Assembly: GCF_002775205.1 (NCBI RefSeq)
Contig: NC_036447.1
Location: 4,948,501 to 5,012,500 of the forward strand
From: Xiphophorus maculatus
Taxonomy: Eukaryota > Chordata > Actinopteri > Cyprinodontiformes > Poeciliidae
Direction: 5' to 3'
Length of the DNA: 64,000 nucleotides
The notes beneath the pieces were generated by a model that worked only from the letters and a program-made list of their open reading frames with translations, ran no database searches and was not told the DNA's origin. The position numbers were made by a program, and so were the translations under genes. Position 1 is the stretch's first letter. Each line of letters begins with the position of its first letter. Positions 12,565-25,270 of the stretch are shown in pieces.

Positions 12565-15500
12565 CGTTTACAAGCACGTTTTATGCTCTGGATTAAAAAA
12601 TAATTATACGTAGATTTTTGAATAATTATGTTTTAAAATGAAAATAATTTGCCCTAAGGAAATGTATCTTCGTAAGACCTGTAACGGAGGAGGATCTAAC
12701 TGCTGCGGCGGAAGCTTTCTACGCACCGTAGAGTTACAGTGTGACTCGTTATGTTGGTTGCTAGCTAGCACTAATATATCCCTCCGCCTACACTACTAAC
12801 CCACACTAGCATGTTGAAACCGCAAATTGCATTAAAAAATAACTCTGACAACAATTAAACACACTTTTATTGACAAACAGAAAAAATAAGTAAATTATTT
12901 CAAAAAGCCACAGCAAATGTTTCAAATGTGACTGATAGTTGTTACGGCGGGTCATCCCTGTAAAATGTGAAAACTAATTTTGCCTATTTGTTCATAAATA
13001 AATGCTATTCTGAAGTGCAGCAGTAAATTTCTAAATCAGAATATATATTTTTTAATCTGGTTACAATGGTTATTCTACATCAAACCAGCAGAGGGAGACA
13101 CAACCCAAAAGGAACCTCATAGTTTGTCTCTTAAATTATTTATACTCTAGTTTTTTTATACAAATTTTGCAGTCCTAACTTACCTAAAACAGAATGGCTT
13201 AGTCTAATTTAACATCAGAAAATGATGAAGAAAACTTGTATAAGTCTTTTAAAACAGTGTAAGTCAGGGGTCTCCAAAGTGTGGCCTGGGGGCCATTTGT
13301 GGCCCTTGGACTGATATTTTGTGGGCCCCAATTGCAGTTCAAGAATGACACGAATTTGTTCATTGAACAGTTTATTTTTAATCAAGGTAAAATTACTACA
13401 GACATAATTTTCCAACAATGTTCTCTTTCCAACCGAGCTTGTATTGTAAGTAGAACCAGGTATCTACAGGGACTTTTACTGAAAAGGAAAAAGATAATTT
13501 ATTAGACTCGGCTAAATGAAGCCAGCATTCAGCTAGCCAAGTGGCTCACACCCAGTTCAACCGAACCCAAAAGAATTTGAGAAACCTATCAATCAATTAC
13601 GTTTATTTGTATAGCACATTTAATCAACCAGGCAGTTTGACATGCATTGACTATTGTATTAGTCCTTTTGACTTAGAAATGTTCTTCAGGTGATATAAGG
13701 CTGACTTTGTCAACTGTCTTTATGTGACTCTGAAGGTTCAGGTCCATCACTACACCCAGATTTCACACCTGAAAGTTCAAAGATAATAACTTCAGTTTTG
13801 TTTCTGTTCAGCTGGAGAAAGTGATGGCAGTCAGGCACTTTTATTTGCTTGATCTTATTTATTTTTTCTTGGCTCATGACGTTTGACTATGATTTTGCCC
13901 CATGTGACAAAAGATTTGGACACACCTGGTGTCTGGTTTCAGCTGTGAAATCCCCAAGTTTTCAAGTCCATCAGGTGGCAGAGCTTTGTCTGCAGGCATC
14001 ACCAATACATCCATGAACAGTTCTTTGAACCGATTCATGGACCGTCAGTAGTACCAGGCATTGTGGGACTGGCTAAGTCTGTTCCATGATTGGCTTTTTG
14101 CCCTCCCATCACTCTCTGTTGCTATCAGAAATGCTGAGTTGACCCTCTTTTTTCAGAGGCCCCAGCCCTGCGCGCACCCTCCCAACCAGAACAGTTTGCG
14201 GCATCCTATTATTCCACATAGTTGTTTTTACATCCTGGCTGAACTTTCCTGTGTGAGAGGATCATATATGTGTGTCTGCAAGGACACCAGGGGCATAACC
14301 TAACAAATGTGTGGGGTCAATTGGTAAGGATTTCTCTCTCTTCCGTTCTTTGTGTGTACGTAGGAATAAAGTTGTGTACTGACGTAGTGATGGAGATGAA
14401 ATGCGACTTTTTACTCCTAATTAACTAACTAACTGTGGATTTTGTTGAAGTGTATTTTGTTCTGTTTTAGCACTTAGATAAGCAAATTTTAATATTAGAC
14501 AAAGATTACTTGAGGTGACACATAAAGGCAGTTTTCAAATATTTTTTAATGTTCAGGCCACACCAACTTTGGCGTACCTGGAGAAAGTAATTGCCCACCA
14601 TATCTACTGATTGCTTGTGCTCGTCTTTTAGAGCGCCATGGGAAACCTTTGTACATTTTTTATTGGGTAATTGTTGGAGTTCAGCCAAATTGGAATGTTT
14701 TGAAGCATGAACCTCTGTTTTAAGATGATTTTATGCTGAGATGGATTTGCTATTTTGCTATAGATTACTGTCTTGCTGTGTTACTTAAGTGTGCTTCAGG
14801 TTACGGTCACAAATTAATTAATACCTTTTTCAATCAACAAGTCATCGTGGTTATCCCATTGTCATTAAAATGTTTGAGTGTCGACATTATATTTTTCTAA
14901 TTTGTTATCTTAAGTTTATACCAAATGTGATCTTTCAGAAAGTTTATATTTTTTCAAAGAGTTTGGGACAATCAAGTTCTCCTCACAAATGGTTCCCATT
15001 TTTCTCATTTGCACAGAAATGCCCTTTTAACTCTTAATGACTTTGTTTCTCTTCTGTTTTTGTTTGATTTTTTTTCAATCACGGTCTGATGTGTTGCTTT
15101 TGAAATATTTTAGTCTACTTTGTGTTGTCAGAGAGGTTCTATTGAAGTTAATTATTCATCTAATCCTTCCTATTTGTAGATAGGAAAACTGCACCTAACA
15201 ATTGGACCAATAAAACTTAATTAATGTCTGAATAAGTGGGCGATTATATTTCTACAAAGGTCTGGATAGCCTTTTTTGAAATTCTAAAAACGTATTTATA
15301 CCGGGAAAGTGCTGCTAAAACGACAAAATTAAGAAAATTCAACTATAAAAGCTTTGAATTATGGATCCGAGACTGTGAGTCGCTGATGTTGATCCTTTTG
15401 TTTAGATTGTCAAATAAGAAGGTGGGCTAGAAAAAGGGAATGAAGGAAATGGCAAAACAAAACTGAATATTCACAAGAAGAAGACAAAAATTAATTTAAA

Positions 15501-17967
15501 ATGGTTTTCTTCAGGAAAACCAATGACCAATTTGTGAGAAGAAGGTTTCAGGGAGATAGTTTGATGGGGTTGACATAGGAGTCAAAGAAAGGGAGGGAGT
15601 GAGTGGGGGTAGCAGGTTCAGCAACACAAACAATGTTACCCTCGTTACATTTAACATCAAGCCCAGCACTCAACAACAATGGCGTCAGCAAGGCCCTTCC
15701 ATCTCTAAACATTGCCAGATTTCTCTTTGGTTGTTTTCAGTGTGCATTAACAATAAAAGGGAGGTTTTTCTGTTTTTTATTGTGCTCAGCAGGTAACAAC
15801 TCTTGCAAATACAAAGGTTGCAGCAACTTGGCAACCAGCTGCCAGTAAAGTACAGTGCTTTGAAAAAGCGTTGCCGATTGCTTTTGTATTTGCTTCCTTA
15901 TCAGATTTTAGATAATCAAGTGCATTTTAATGTTACATTCAGATGACCTAACTTAATACAGAAAGCTCTTTTCAAATAATGATTTCCACTGTAATTTGAC
16001 CCAAAGTTGAAAATTATTATCTCGTACATCCAATAAAACCTCTTGAAATTAGCAGCGACCACAAACTTTGGCTAAAGTAACCGTTGAGTTTTTTTTACAT
16101 GGCTTTTCAGAAATTGTGGCCCTCAAAACATTTTGAGTTTAGCATCTAAATCATTTTTAAGTGATTACTTTTGCCATTTTTTTCAAGCCCATTTTTTGGG
16201 CTTGATGATGCTTTGGATTATTGTCCTCGGTGCTCGAGATAAATGTCCAATATTCACTTTCATTCAAGAGTTTTTAATGTCCTGTTTTATGCTTATCTTG
16301 TGAATTTTTTTAATGTTCAGTTCTACGTATTTAAGTGTTTTTCTTTTATAATTGTTTTTATGTGGTTGACTGTTCTGCTTGAAAAGAGCTTTACAAATAA
16401 AATGTATTATTATTATTATATTGTATTTGACTGTAGGTACTTTGTTCTGTTCTGACATGCAGAATTTTAGTTTCATGCCAAAAAATGTAATGATATGCCA
16501 TCCAGAATTATCCACTCTATCTGAGAGAAAGTAGAATATTTTTCTGAAACCATTAGGAAGAGGAAGAAAGTGAAATGAACCTTGGTGTTCTGTCTGGATG
16601 TATACTTGTTTTTCCGTTTTTGCCCAGTCACTTTCTGTTGAATCAAAACTGACTTCAGCTGAGGGAAATGAGGCTTCCAGTGTTTGAATGTTGCTACAGA
16701 TGGATTGAAACCTCCTGGAAGAGTTGCTGAAGCCATTAGGGAGACATTTTGGAAAGGTTCCACGGCTCCATGTTTTCTCCGTTTGGCCAGATTGGCTCAC
16801 ATTTTTGTTCCTGAAGTCTTAGAAATGTCTTTGTAGCATTTCCTAGAGTGATTCTGACTGTCTTCTTGTTATCATTTAGCCTATGTTGTTCGGCAAATTA
16901 TTGTTTCAACAGGTTTGGTAATAATCCTGTGTGGTTGGTGAAACTTGTCTAAGAAAATCACAATTTATGATTTTAGAAGGTGGCAGATATGTTTCTACAT
17001 AGTACCAGATTAGTTTGGAAAACTTTATCTCTTTCAATAAACCCTACATTTGAAAAATCCTGTTTTATTTAATCAGGATACATTTCTTCTGACATTGAAA
17101 ACTATGTAAATGAGATGGGGATTGGCTTTTAAAATCTGCACAGCAACGGTATAAATAAATTTTTAAGTGACAATGTTATTAAAATTTCAAAGAGAAGTCA
17201 GAAAAAAAAATTACGCTGAATCTTTAATAAGGGCTAGAGGTGTCCAAGTCCAGTCACAGAGAGCTACAGTCCAGCAGCTGGTTTTTAGATGGTTCTTTTC
17301 TCCAACACTCCTGAATCAAATATCCAAATCATCATGAATCATTATGAACAGCTATATTTACACCAGACAACATACAGCATTTAATCCACTAAATTAAACA
17401 TTAAAAAAAGTAAATTACCAGCTTTGACAACTAACACAGTGACTTTATGCTTATTAAGATGTTGGAATCTTTATTAATTGTAAACATTATTCAGCTTTGC
17501 TGGTGTAAATAACATTGTCTCTGCATTTGTGAAGAATATGCACATATTAAAAAAAAACTAAAGGAAGAGAAAGGCAAATACATAAGAGCATATATTTTTT
17601 TGAAACTTCATTTCTGATAGACCTCTCAGAAATTTAATAGAATACCTCTATGACAAACAAGCTGTTGCATTTGTGAATGAAACCTATAGAAGTGCCAACA
17701 AAATGTTATTAAATATATTTGGATGATGTTGGGAAATCTGAATGTGCACAAAAAGTTCAAAATAATTAACTTTTCTTCCTTGCTGAAAGAGCAGCTACCT
17801 TTATGTATGAGTGAAAATATGAAAACTATAGTGAATTACTTTTCAGATAATAGGACATGATTATATTGTTGCTGTATTAAAATGCTGTCTAATAAATTGC
17901 TTGAATCTGGATTGAAGAGGTTAAGTATTAGATATGAGTGATTGCCTGTGATTTGTTGTTCCGGCAG
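12565..17967. other. Intergenic, repeats only recognised
   Basis: No gene found. It contains a hAT-like end (CAGGGGTCTCCAAAGTGTGG at 13267), a TTTGTATAGCACATTTAAT repeat at about 13607, an antisense LINE relic at 13640-13840, an ATT microsatellite near 16405 and otherwise anonymous AT-rich DNA. A worn inverted-repeat element may begin at 15852 (ACAGTGCTTTGAAAAAGCG). Several short open frames (such as 16264-16800 minus) look random. Confidence 0.5.
13600..13840 (-). repeat. LINE reverse-transcriptase relic, antisense
   Basis: The minus strand at 13780-13835 reads FLQLNRNKTEVIIFE, a well-known motif in the C-terminal part of L2-like/Jockey-group LINE reverse transcriptases. The downstream sequence matches the same region through stops and frame changes. 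Related fragments are at 40260-40500 and 43320-44110. Confidence 0.6.
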
Positions 17968-18108
17968 GTTTCCCAAAGGGACTCTACTGAGAAGCTGGCT
18001 CACCAAGTCACGGCCCAGATTGCTGCTGCTGATTGCAGGGTTAAAGAGGCCCCAGGTGACCCTCATGAGGAGGAAAAGGATGAAGCGCACAAAAGTAGCA
18101 AAGGCCAC
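17968..18108 (+). other. Unassigned exon-like open frame (47 codons) between splice sites
   Basis: A 141-bp stretch is open in one frame and bounded by a good acceptor (TTCCGGCAG) and donor (GTAAGC). It would encode VSQRDSTEKLAHQVTAQI followed by an acidic, lysine-rich end (HEEEKDEAHKSSKGH). GC content is above that of its surroundings. Read on into a downstream acceptor at about 19563 the frame would end NLQPNAPLLLSS, but I could not find upstream exons or a start. I do not recognise the protein. It may be an exon of an unknown gene, part of a noncoding transcript, or chance. Confidence 0.25.
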
Positions 18109-18849
18109 GTAAGCGGTAAATATGATTTATGTTGCACGATGAAATGCAGAAGTCCATACTAAGAAATATATCCACAAACTAAAAAACTTTTTTAAAAACT
18201 GGCTAAAAGGAGGGAAGCATGCCCAACTTCACAATTTCTAGTTTGGACTTCCTTAATTCTCTTCTCTTTATAGATGCGTTTATTTCTGCAGTTAAGTCAA
18301 ATCAAATGTAAATATATATCTTGGATTTTATGATTAATGTGTTGTACCTTATTTCTGTCAAATTAACATTGATAGCATTCATGACAGATTATATGGTATC
18401 CTCCACACTTATTTACATTAAAAATTAGCACTTTATTGCACTAGCATTATCTAACATTGAAAACTAAAGACATTTTTGTGCACATTTTTCTCCATAGAAG
18501 TATTATATCATGTCAACAAATACCTTCTTTTGTTTGTTTATTTGTTTTGTGTTTGTTTGTTTTTACTAAATGAGCACTATACCTGAAAAAAAACAACAGA
18601 TTTAGTTTACTTGCCACCAGACGATTCAGATTTGATTGGACTCTAATATAAGCATAAGCAGGCCAGGAAACCACAGACAGGAATGTGCATACAGCTGGAT
18701 TATTTCAAGGATTTGTCTATGGAACATAACTCAAAATTATTGATGGAAAATGACTGGAAAATTCACAGATTCTCTGAATTTTTTCCACCTAAGGGCAAAA
18801 CTAAAATGTTATCAAGAAAACACAGCTGGGAAACTAGAAAAACTTTAGT

Positions 18850-19200
18850 GAAATTGTAGTTGACACGCTATTGGCTGATGTTTGCAAAGCACCCAATCCA
18901 GGAGTGCCATTTGTTTTCCTTGGCGCTGATTGGTTGAACCCCTAAGGCTGTTGATGGTAGCTTTTCCGGTAGTGCTAAGTCGGTTTCTACGGTGTGTGAT
19001 AATGCATATTAAAGTATGTTTAAAGTTTGAAATATTAAAATAGGTAGTTTTAGGCACTTTTAGAGCAATTATCAAGTGTTCGCTGATTTCAGCTATTAGT
19101 GGGTGGTTGTAGATTCTTAATCCACTATAGGCCCAGGGATCCAGTATATTCTGCTCTGAATAAATTTCAGTAATTTCGTTGCATGTACATCCACAGCAGC
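18850..19200. repeat. Two-copy repeat shared with 44175-44530
   Basis: Both copies hold CCCAATCCAGGAGTGCC or GCCAATCCAGTTGCCC, then GTTTTCCTTGGCGCTGATTGG or its variant, AACCCCTAA, a GTAGAAAC-like word and AATAGGCAG-type ends in the same order. The class is unknown. Confidence 0.55.
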
Positions 19201-19503
19201 CTCTCCAGAGTTACAGTGGAATAAATTGAAATTTGTGTTTCTAACATGACAAATTGTAAAAACGTTTCAAGGTTAATTTCATTTCCCACACTTTTAGTTT
19301 GTTGTAGGAAAACATTTTTATGCTCTGACACGATTCTGCTCTTGCCCAAAATTCTACCCAAACATCAAACAGGAAGTTTATTTTGTTAACATATATGCCT
19401 TGCTTCCAACTAAAACTAAACTTTTAGTCTAATTTGTAATACCTCTTCCTCCTGTGGCCTGCTGTTTGAATTGATATTTTTGCTCTTTGATCATTTCTAC
19501 CTG

Positions 19504-19537
19504 CTGCCATTTTGTTTTCATGCAAACAAAATGGCAG
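19504..19537. repeat. Perfect 14-bp hairpin
   Basis: CTGCCATTTTGTTT and AAACAAAATGGCAG are exact reverse complements around a six-base loop (TCATGC). Confidence 0.7.
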
Positions 19538-20920
19538 ACTTAAGTGTTCACTCTTTTCTTCCAGAACCTGCAGCCGAATGCCCCACTTCTGCTGAGTTCT
19601 TGACAGTGCGGAGTTGCTTATGGAAATCAAAGGAAAGGACAACCTTTGCGTAACATAAATGCTCCAAAAAGAACTAAAATGCAACAAATGCTAAACAAAA
19701 GGAAGACAGAGAACAAACTGAAGAGATTGAGGTCTCCAGACTAAATCAGAAAGCTTTCTTGACCACCCACTTCTGTCACTGTACTGACTGTGACTTTGTA
19801 CATCTTTCCTATAGATGTGTTGGTAGATCGCCCCTGCTGTCGTTTTCCTAGTTTAACTCTATCTGGTTTGAGTTCGTACGCAGCTCAAACTAGTTACTGA
19901 TTAAACTCTGTATGTTTAACCCACCACTGTCTCACATTCTTCAGTCAATGCTTTTCAAATAGCAATTACTTCACTGCATGATAATGCTTTGCATACCAGT
20001 CACTACAACTGATACTACTAATACTACTACCACTAGGAGAAAATTAATTTACCATTTTGTGCTTGAATCTTCTTTCATATTCTTCCCCTGCTGTCTCTTA
20101 CATATTATATATACTTTTTTAATTTTTATTTTACTTCTTAAACCAGGGTTCAGATAATATCCTTCTATTGAAGGCTAACAGTGACACAAATCTCCAAAAT
20201 TAATGTTATTTAATTCATTGTTACTAATACATTTTAAATATTGCCTAGATATAAATAAATATTTCCTTCAATATATTTTAAAGATCTCAATTTATTACTT
20301 GGAGTGATTAAATTGGTGAATCAAATTATAATTTCAGCTGGATATATATTAAAATCATACTGTATATAAAAATGTAATTATGTTTTTGTTTCCAGTGATG
20401 CAGTACATGTGATGCAAAATCATTTATGCCTGCTGCACACTAATTGGCTTTTCTACAGCATAGTGTTAGTCCTGCTTAGTAATTCTTTATTTTAAATTTT
20501 AATGTTTTTTTTATTATTATTTAGCATAAAGAAAGATTAAAGTGTAACCAAATCAACCTTCCTTTGAGACAGCTTAGCTCCGCCCCTTGACAATTTTTCA
20601 AATTCCACCAAAGTGGGTGGAGCCAAGATACACAAAGGGGCGTGGCTTTGTGCAGTGCTGAGTGGAGGGGCTTTAGCAGGGCTATGCTCACAACAAGAAA
20701 AAACACTTTTGCCAACTTAATGATTTTTGCAATTATATTTATCAACTCTTCGGACCCCTCTGGTGACTTTATTTCCAAAAGAGCGACTAGTGAGAAGTGT
20801 ATTGACTTTTTTCTTCGTTATTGAAGACTTGTGCGACAACAGATGAAGTGTCTAACACAGCGGAAAGGAGTCCTATTCCAACCTGTGTTCATATCTGCAA
20901 ATTAAATACACATGTGCAAA

Positions 20921-21340
20921 GCTGAGATAGACTTAGACTGACTTTATTGTCATTTTATATGCACAGGGTGTATACAGAACGAAATTTCGTTGCATACGGC
21001 TCAGGACAGTGTTTTGAGGTTCCAATGTTGTGAGGTTACTCCAGAATAAAATAAAATACGGTATAAAATATGAATATAAATATGAATATAAAATATAAAG
21101 TGCAGGACTGACAGTAAAATGGAAGTTACTTAGCTCTGTACATGTGCAAGGTATGAAGTGGAGACCAGATTTTGAGTGCAGTCCAGTTAAGAGTTCAGCA
21201 GTCTGACGGCAAGTGGGAAAAAGCTGTTTCGGAACCTCAATCACACTCTTACAATTCCAATTACTGACCAACCCGGGGCATCTTTCTGACTGAGAGTCTT
21301 TTATATTTGAATGCAGTAACTCTAAAATAGACATCCACCA
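20921..21340. repeat. Dispersed teleost retroposon-like repeat
   Basis: CTTTATTGTCATTTTATATG and ACGAAATTTCGTTGCAT, then GTCTGACGGCAAGTGGGAAA, are words that recur in teleost genomes next to LINE or SINE 3' ends. The large minus-strand open frame across it (20933-21619) is not a gene. A related piece lies at about 62364-62590. Confidence 0.5.
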
Positions 21341-21916
21341 AACTGTAACATTGTAACCAATAAGAAAAATTGACTGCAGTAGCAAGTAGTCAACCCAAAG
21401 AGGGCAGCACTGAGACAGTTTTAGCTCAAATGTCGCAGAATTAAACAAATTCTGCAATTTGTGAAAATGTAACAAAAAAGACAGCAATTTATGAAGCTTA
21501 TCTTTTAAAAAAATAAAAATAATGATGATTTGTAGTTTTGTTACTCTTGAAACATGCAACTCTAGATACATTAAAATTTTCACACAGTTGGGCCTTTTAA
21601 ATGTATTAAATTGTGGCACTTTTGAATTCCCATACAGGATAGTTGATCATAACATTGTGCTATATGTTTAGATTTGGCCGGACCTTCCTTTACCTGTTGA
21701 GATCCAGCAGAATCTTCATTTTATTTAAATCTGTTCACCTTCAACTACAGATCCAAACGTTTCCTATTGAACCTGGTTTAAAAATAACTGCCTCTAGTAA
21801 AGATATAAAACATATCTTTGACAAAACTGCTGTTTTTGTTATTAGAACAAAGAACAAAAAGAAGTCAGTTATCCTGGACCCAGAAAAATTCAGTTTGCCG
21901 CCCCCTGTTGGTTGCT

Positions 21917-22022
21917 ATGACTAATAACACTACTAATACAAGTTCTAATACTAATACTACTACTAATACCACGAATGTCGCTTCTGCTACTATTTCTAAT
22001 CATAATAATAATGATAATGAAA
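21917..22022 (+). repeat. Degenerate trinucleotide run
   Basis: ACTAATA-type triplets (ACT, AAT, ACC) repeat imperfectly over about 100 bp. A short similar run is at 20009-20035. Confidence 0.7.
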
Positions 22023-23589
22023 AATAATGCCATAGTGTACGTAAAAAATCAAAGATGGTAATATTTTGTGCATTTCATGCACTCTAATGATATTTGATCT
22101 TTAAGGGGTTTTTTTTTTGGGTGAAATTAATGTTTTTTTTTCTCTTTTATTTATTCCTCAAAGGAAATGTTTTACAAGAAAAAATAAAGTTTTAATTCAT
22201 CTAAATTTTGTTTTAACAATTTGTACCAAAACAAAGAATCATTACTCTTATAATGATCAGACAGCATGTCAATAATTGAGTTTAGTAACTTTTTCTGCCT
22301 TGTTAATTGGGATAGACCATGCATTTTTGATTTTAATAAAGAAATGAGATGCTCACACAGATTGGGATGATGTTTTAAGCTCAGATGGATATGCTTACAC
22401 TCTTTTATTCCTCTTACGAGGAAGCTACTTTCATCTGGAAGTAGAAATATTAAACAAATCTAAATTAAACACTTTGTGTAATGAAAGGTATTTTAGGCAT
22501 TTATTCAGACTGGTAAGTAAAATAATCTTATCTGCTGTGACTTCAGGAGGATCTCACTGTCCTGCCTTCTCCATGTCATCTTTTGTGCTGCAACTATGAC
22601 TAACTTGAATAAAAAGTGACAAAAGAATAAATTGCAGGCCAATATTGCTTCTCTTCCAAAAAAAAAAAAAAATAATTCATGTAGTTCTGTTACATTTCTG
22701 TTCACAATAAGGCTGAAAATAAATGAAAGAATTTGGAAATACGTATCAGAAATCTGCAGTTAATGCAAAGGCACTGTGAAGATCTATGAAATGTAAATGT
22801 TTACTATGTTTACTCTGTTCTTTTCCTCTTATGCCAAATAAATTGATTTTTTGGAGGTGTGGACATTTTCCATAATTTATTAAACATTTCCACATGCAAA
22901 AGTTGCTGTAAAATAAAAATATGTTTAAATGACTCCAGATGAACATGATAGTCTCTTGAGACTCAATATTTAGTTCTCCAGTTTAAACCTGCAGTTTCAC
23001 ACATTTCAGTGTTAATAAACTAATTACCTTCCCTTTATTTATATAGCACAGATTCCCAATAACATCATTTCAAGGCATCTAAAACAATTTGATCCAACTG
23101 ATTCAAATACTCTTGCGATTTTTACTCACCATTATGCAAAACAGCAATTAAGCAAAGTACACTTAAGTGTAGCGCGCCCTCACTTTGGAAACCACCACCA
23201 GATCTATTTGGAAAACACTCGCCCCCTCCTGGGAGCGCCCCTGCACATTCAAGCTCTTTCAATTTTATAACATCTCCTGGGTGCAAACTTGGCATGAGCT
23301 CCTTGAACAGGATCCAAAATACAATTACTCTATATTTCTACTTCCAGACCTGGACCTGAGAAATGCTTTAAAAAGTAAATTCAGTACTTATGTGATTTTT
23401 TTCTTACAAATCTGCATTTTTTTTGGCAGAAATGTACTTATATGTGGCCAATTTATTTCCCCCGTTCATATCTGATGACTGTAATACTCCATTGTACCAT
23501 TTCTACAACAACAGAATAAATTTAACTGCATTGAATTTGCAATTGTAAAGGACAGGAAAAGGGAGAGAGGGAAAGCAACAGGGACCAAC

Positions 23590-24260
23590 ATTTTTGACTT
23601 TGTGTCTCGGAAATCAATCTCAAACTTTATGAGTTTTTTCTATCAAATTTTAAACTTTTGGAGCTCAGAAAAATTTCAGTTTTTCCTAGAAGAGTTCTGA
23701 AATCATTCTCAAAATTTCTGAGTTTTTTTATTGTGAGATTTTTAAACATTTGGAGCTCATCAATCTAGATTTTTTTAAAGAAAAATTCTTAGGTTAATCT
23801 CAATATTTGTGAGCGTTTTCCTTGCAAATTTTCAAGTTGGAGCTTGGAAATTTCCACGTGTTTTATAGAAAATGTCAGAGATTAACCTAAAACATTATGA
23901 GATTAGTCTCAAAAGTTTTGTTTGTTTCTGGAAAAATTCTCAACCTTTGGAGCTCAGAAATGTAAGTTTTTCCTAGAAAACATCTGAATTCAATTTTTTC
24001 TTGCCTTTTTTGTTTTTACTTTTGGAGCTCAGCGATCTCAGATTTTTTGTAGAAAAAAAAATCTTAAATTAATTTCAACCTTTCTGAAACTTTTCCAGAC
24101 TGTGTTTTCTACAAAATTACTGAGATTAATCTAAAACATTAGGAGGCTGATATAGAAATTTCTGGTGGGATTTTGTTTCAATTTCTCATCTTTTGGATCT
24201 CAAAAAAACAAATTCTAGAAAATTTGAGATTAGTCTCAAAATTGTAGAGTTTTTTGGCCG
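23590..24260. repeat. Degenerate minisatellite-like array (GGAGCTCAGAAA)
   Basis: TTTGGAGCTCA or a close variant recurs near 23656, 23749, 23945 and 24020, with weaker versions near 23838 and 24190. They are separated by CTGAGTTTTTT and GATTAATCTCAA words, giving a period of roughly 90 bp. Units are much worn. Confidence 0.6.
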
Positions 24261-24279
24261 AAATTTGCCCCCCTTTTTT

Positions 24280-25270
24280 TCCCTGGCCATGGATAGGGCC
24301 TCTTGTCACTTACTTACCGGTAGGAATCCAAATAAACTCACGATCCCAACGCAACGTTTACACTCCCACGTGAAAATAGCTGCGCATAGCTGCAAAATTA
24401 CTATACATCTTTGAAAATCAGAATAAAAAATAATGCCGCAAGTGGTTTCTTAATGGTAAGTCAACAAAAAAAGCTCTTTCCCAGTAGGCATATAGCGGTA
24501 AAAGCAACTGACCGAAAATACCAGAGCTCTGCTTGGGTTGCTAGGCGACGGCTGGGTTTGGCTGGGGTTGCTAAGTAACGGCGCAGTGCGTGGAATGTTA
24601 CTTAGGCGGTTTATGACAGAGGTGCGTAGAGGAGCTAATAATTGTACGCAAATAAAACTACTTCAGCATATTTTACCCAAGTAAAAGAAGAAAGCAGCCA
24701 TCCGAGAAATTACTCAAGCAGGAGTAAAAAAAGAGTATTTGGTAAAAAAAAAAAAATCTAATATTCAATAATTACATCATCAAACGGACAAAAAGGTTAT
24801 GTGGAAATTATGTTAATTTTAAGGACCCAAATGAAAATGTATTTTGTGACATAATTACAAAATTAAATCAGGCAAAAATATTTTCTTCCAAATCAATTAC
24901 TTTCATTTGAAACATTAACAAAAATTGAAGGTATGTGTCTGATAAAATTTCGCTTGACTTCATTTCATTCAGTGAAGTTAGTCATAGTAGGTAGAGCATC
25001 CAGAAATTCCATTTAAGACTATCAATACTTCAAAATACAGTTACTCAAGTAAAAGTAAAGCATAGTATTTATACTCTTAAGCAAATGTAACTGTGTAAAA
25101 ACTCAACTGCTTATGTTCCAGAAATAAAAGACCTTAACTTCTTGCCAAAAATGTCTGGGTAGGTTTTTATTTTAAGTGCTACTTAATTGGGCTGTTTTTA
25201 GAAGTTGCTGTTGAGCCAAATGGGTGTATAAAAACGTGCAAAATGTGAATTTTGCATAATAGGCCTTTAA
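24280..25270 (-). mobile_element. Family A transposon copy, interrupted by family E
   Basis: Reverse orientation. AGAGCTCTGCTTGGGTTGCT and GGGTTGCTAAGTAAC lie left of the break, and CTTAACTTCTTGCCAAAAAT and GCATAATAGGCCTTTAA (end at 25270) lie right of it. A family E element fills about 24616-25111. The left end is missing or worn. Confidence 0.7.
24616..25111. mobile_element. Family E (ACTCAAGTA) MITE nested in family A
   Basis: Contains ATTACTCAAGCAGGAGTAAA, ATTCAATAATTACATCATCA, TTACTCAAGTAAAAGTAAAG and AAGCAAATGTAACTG in the order seen in the copies at 32515-33090 and 55095-55590. Confidence 0.7.

Noticed and set aside
16264-16800. 178-codon open frame on the minus strand
   Set aside because: No family resemblance, AT-driven lysine/isoleucine composition in its second half, no splice or promoter context; likely chance.
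20933-21619. 228-codon open frame on the minus strand, the longest in the desert
   Set aside because: It runs through a dispersed repeat (ACGAAATTTCGTTGCAT) and has no recognisable domain.
23185-23475. 96-codon frame METTTRSIWKTLAPSWERP as a gene
   Set aside because: The first half looks less random than its surroundings, but it matches no family I know, has no clear splice sites and ends in a low-complexity tail.
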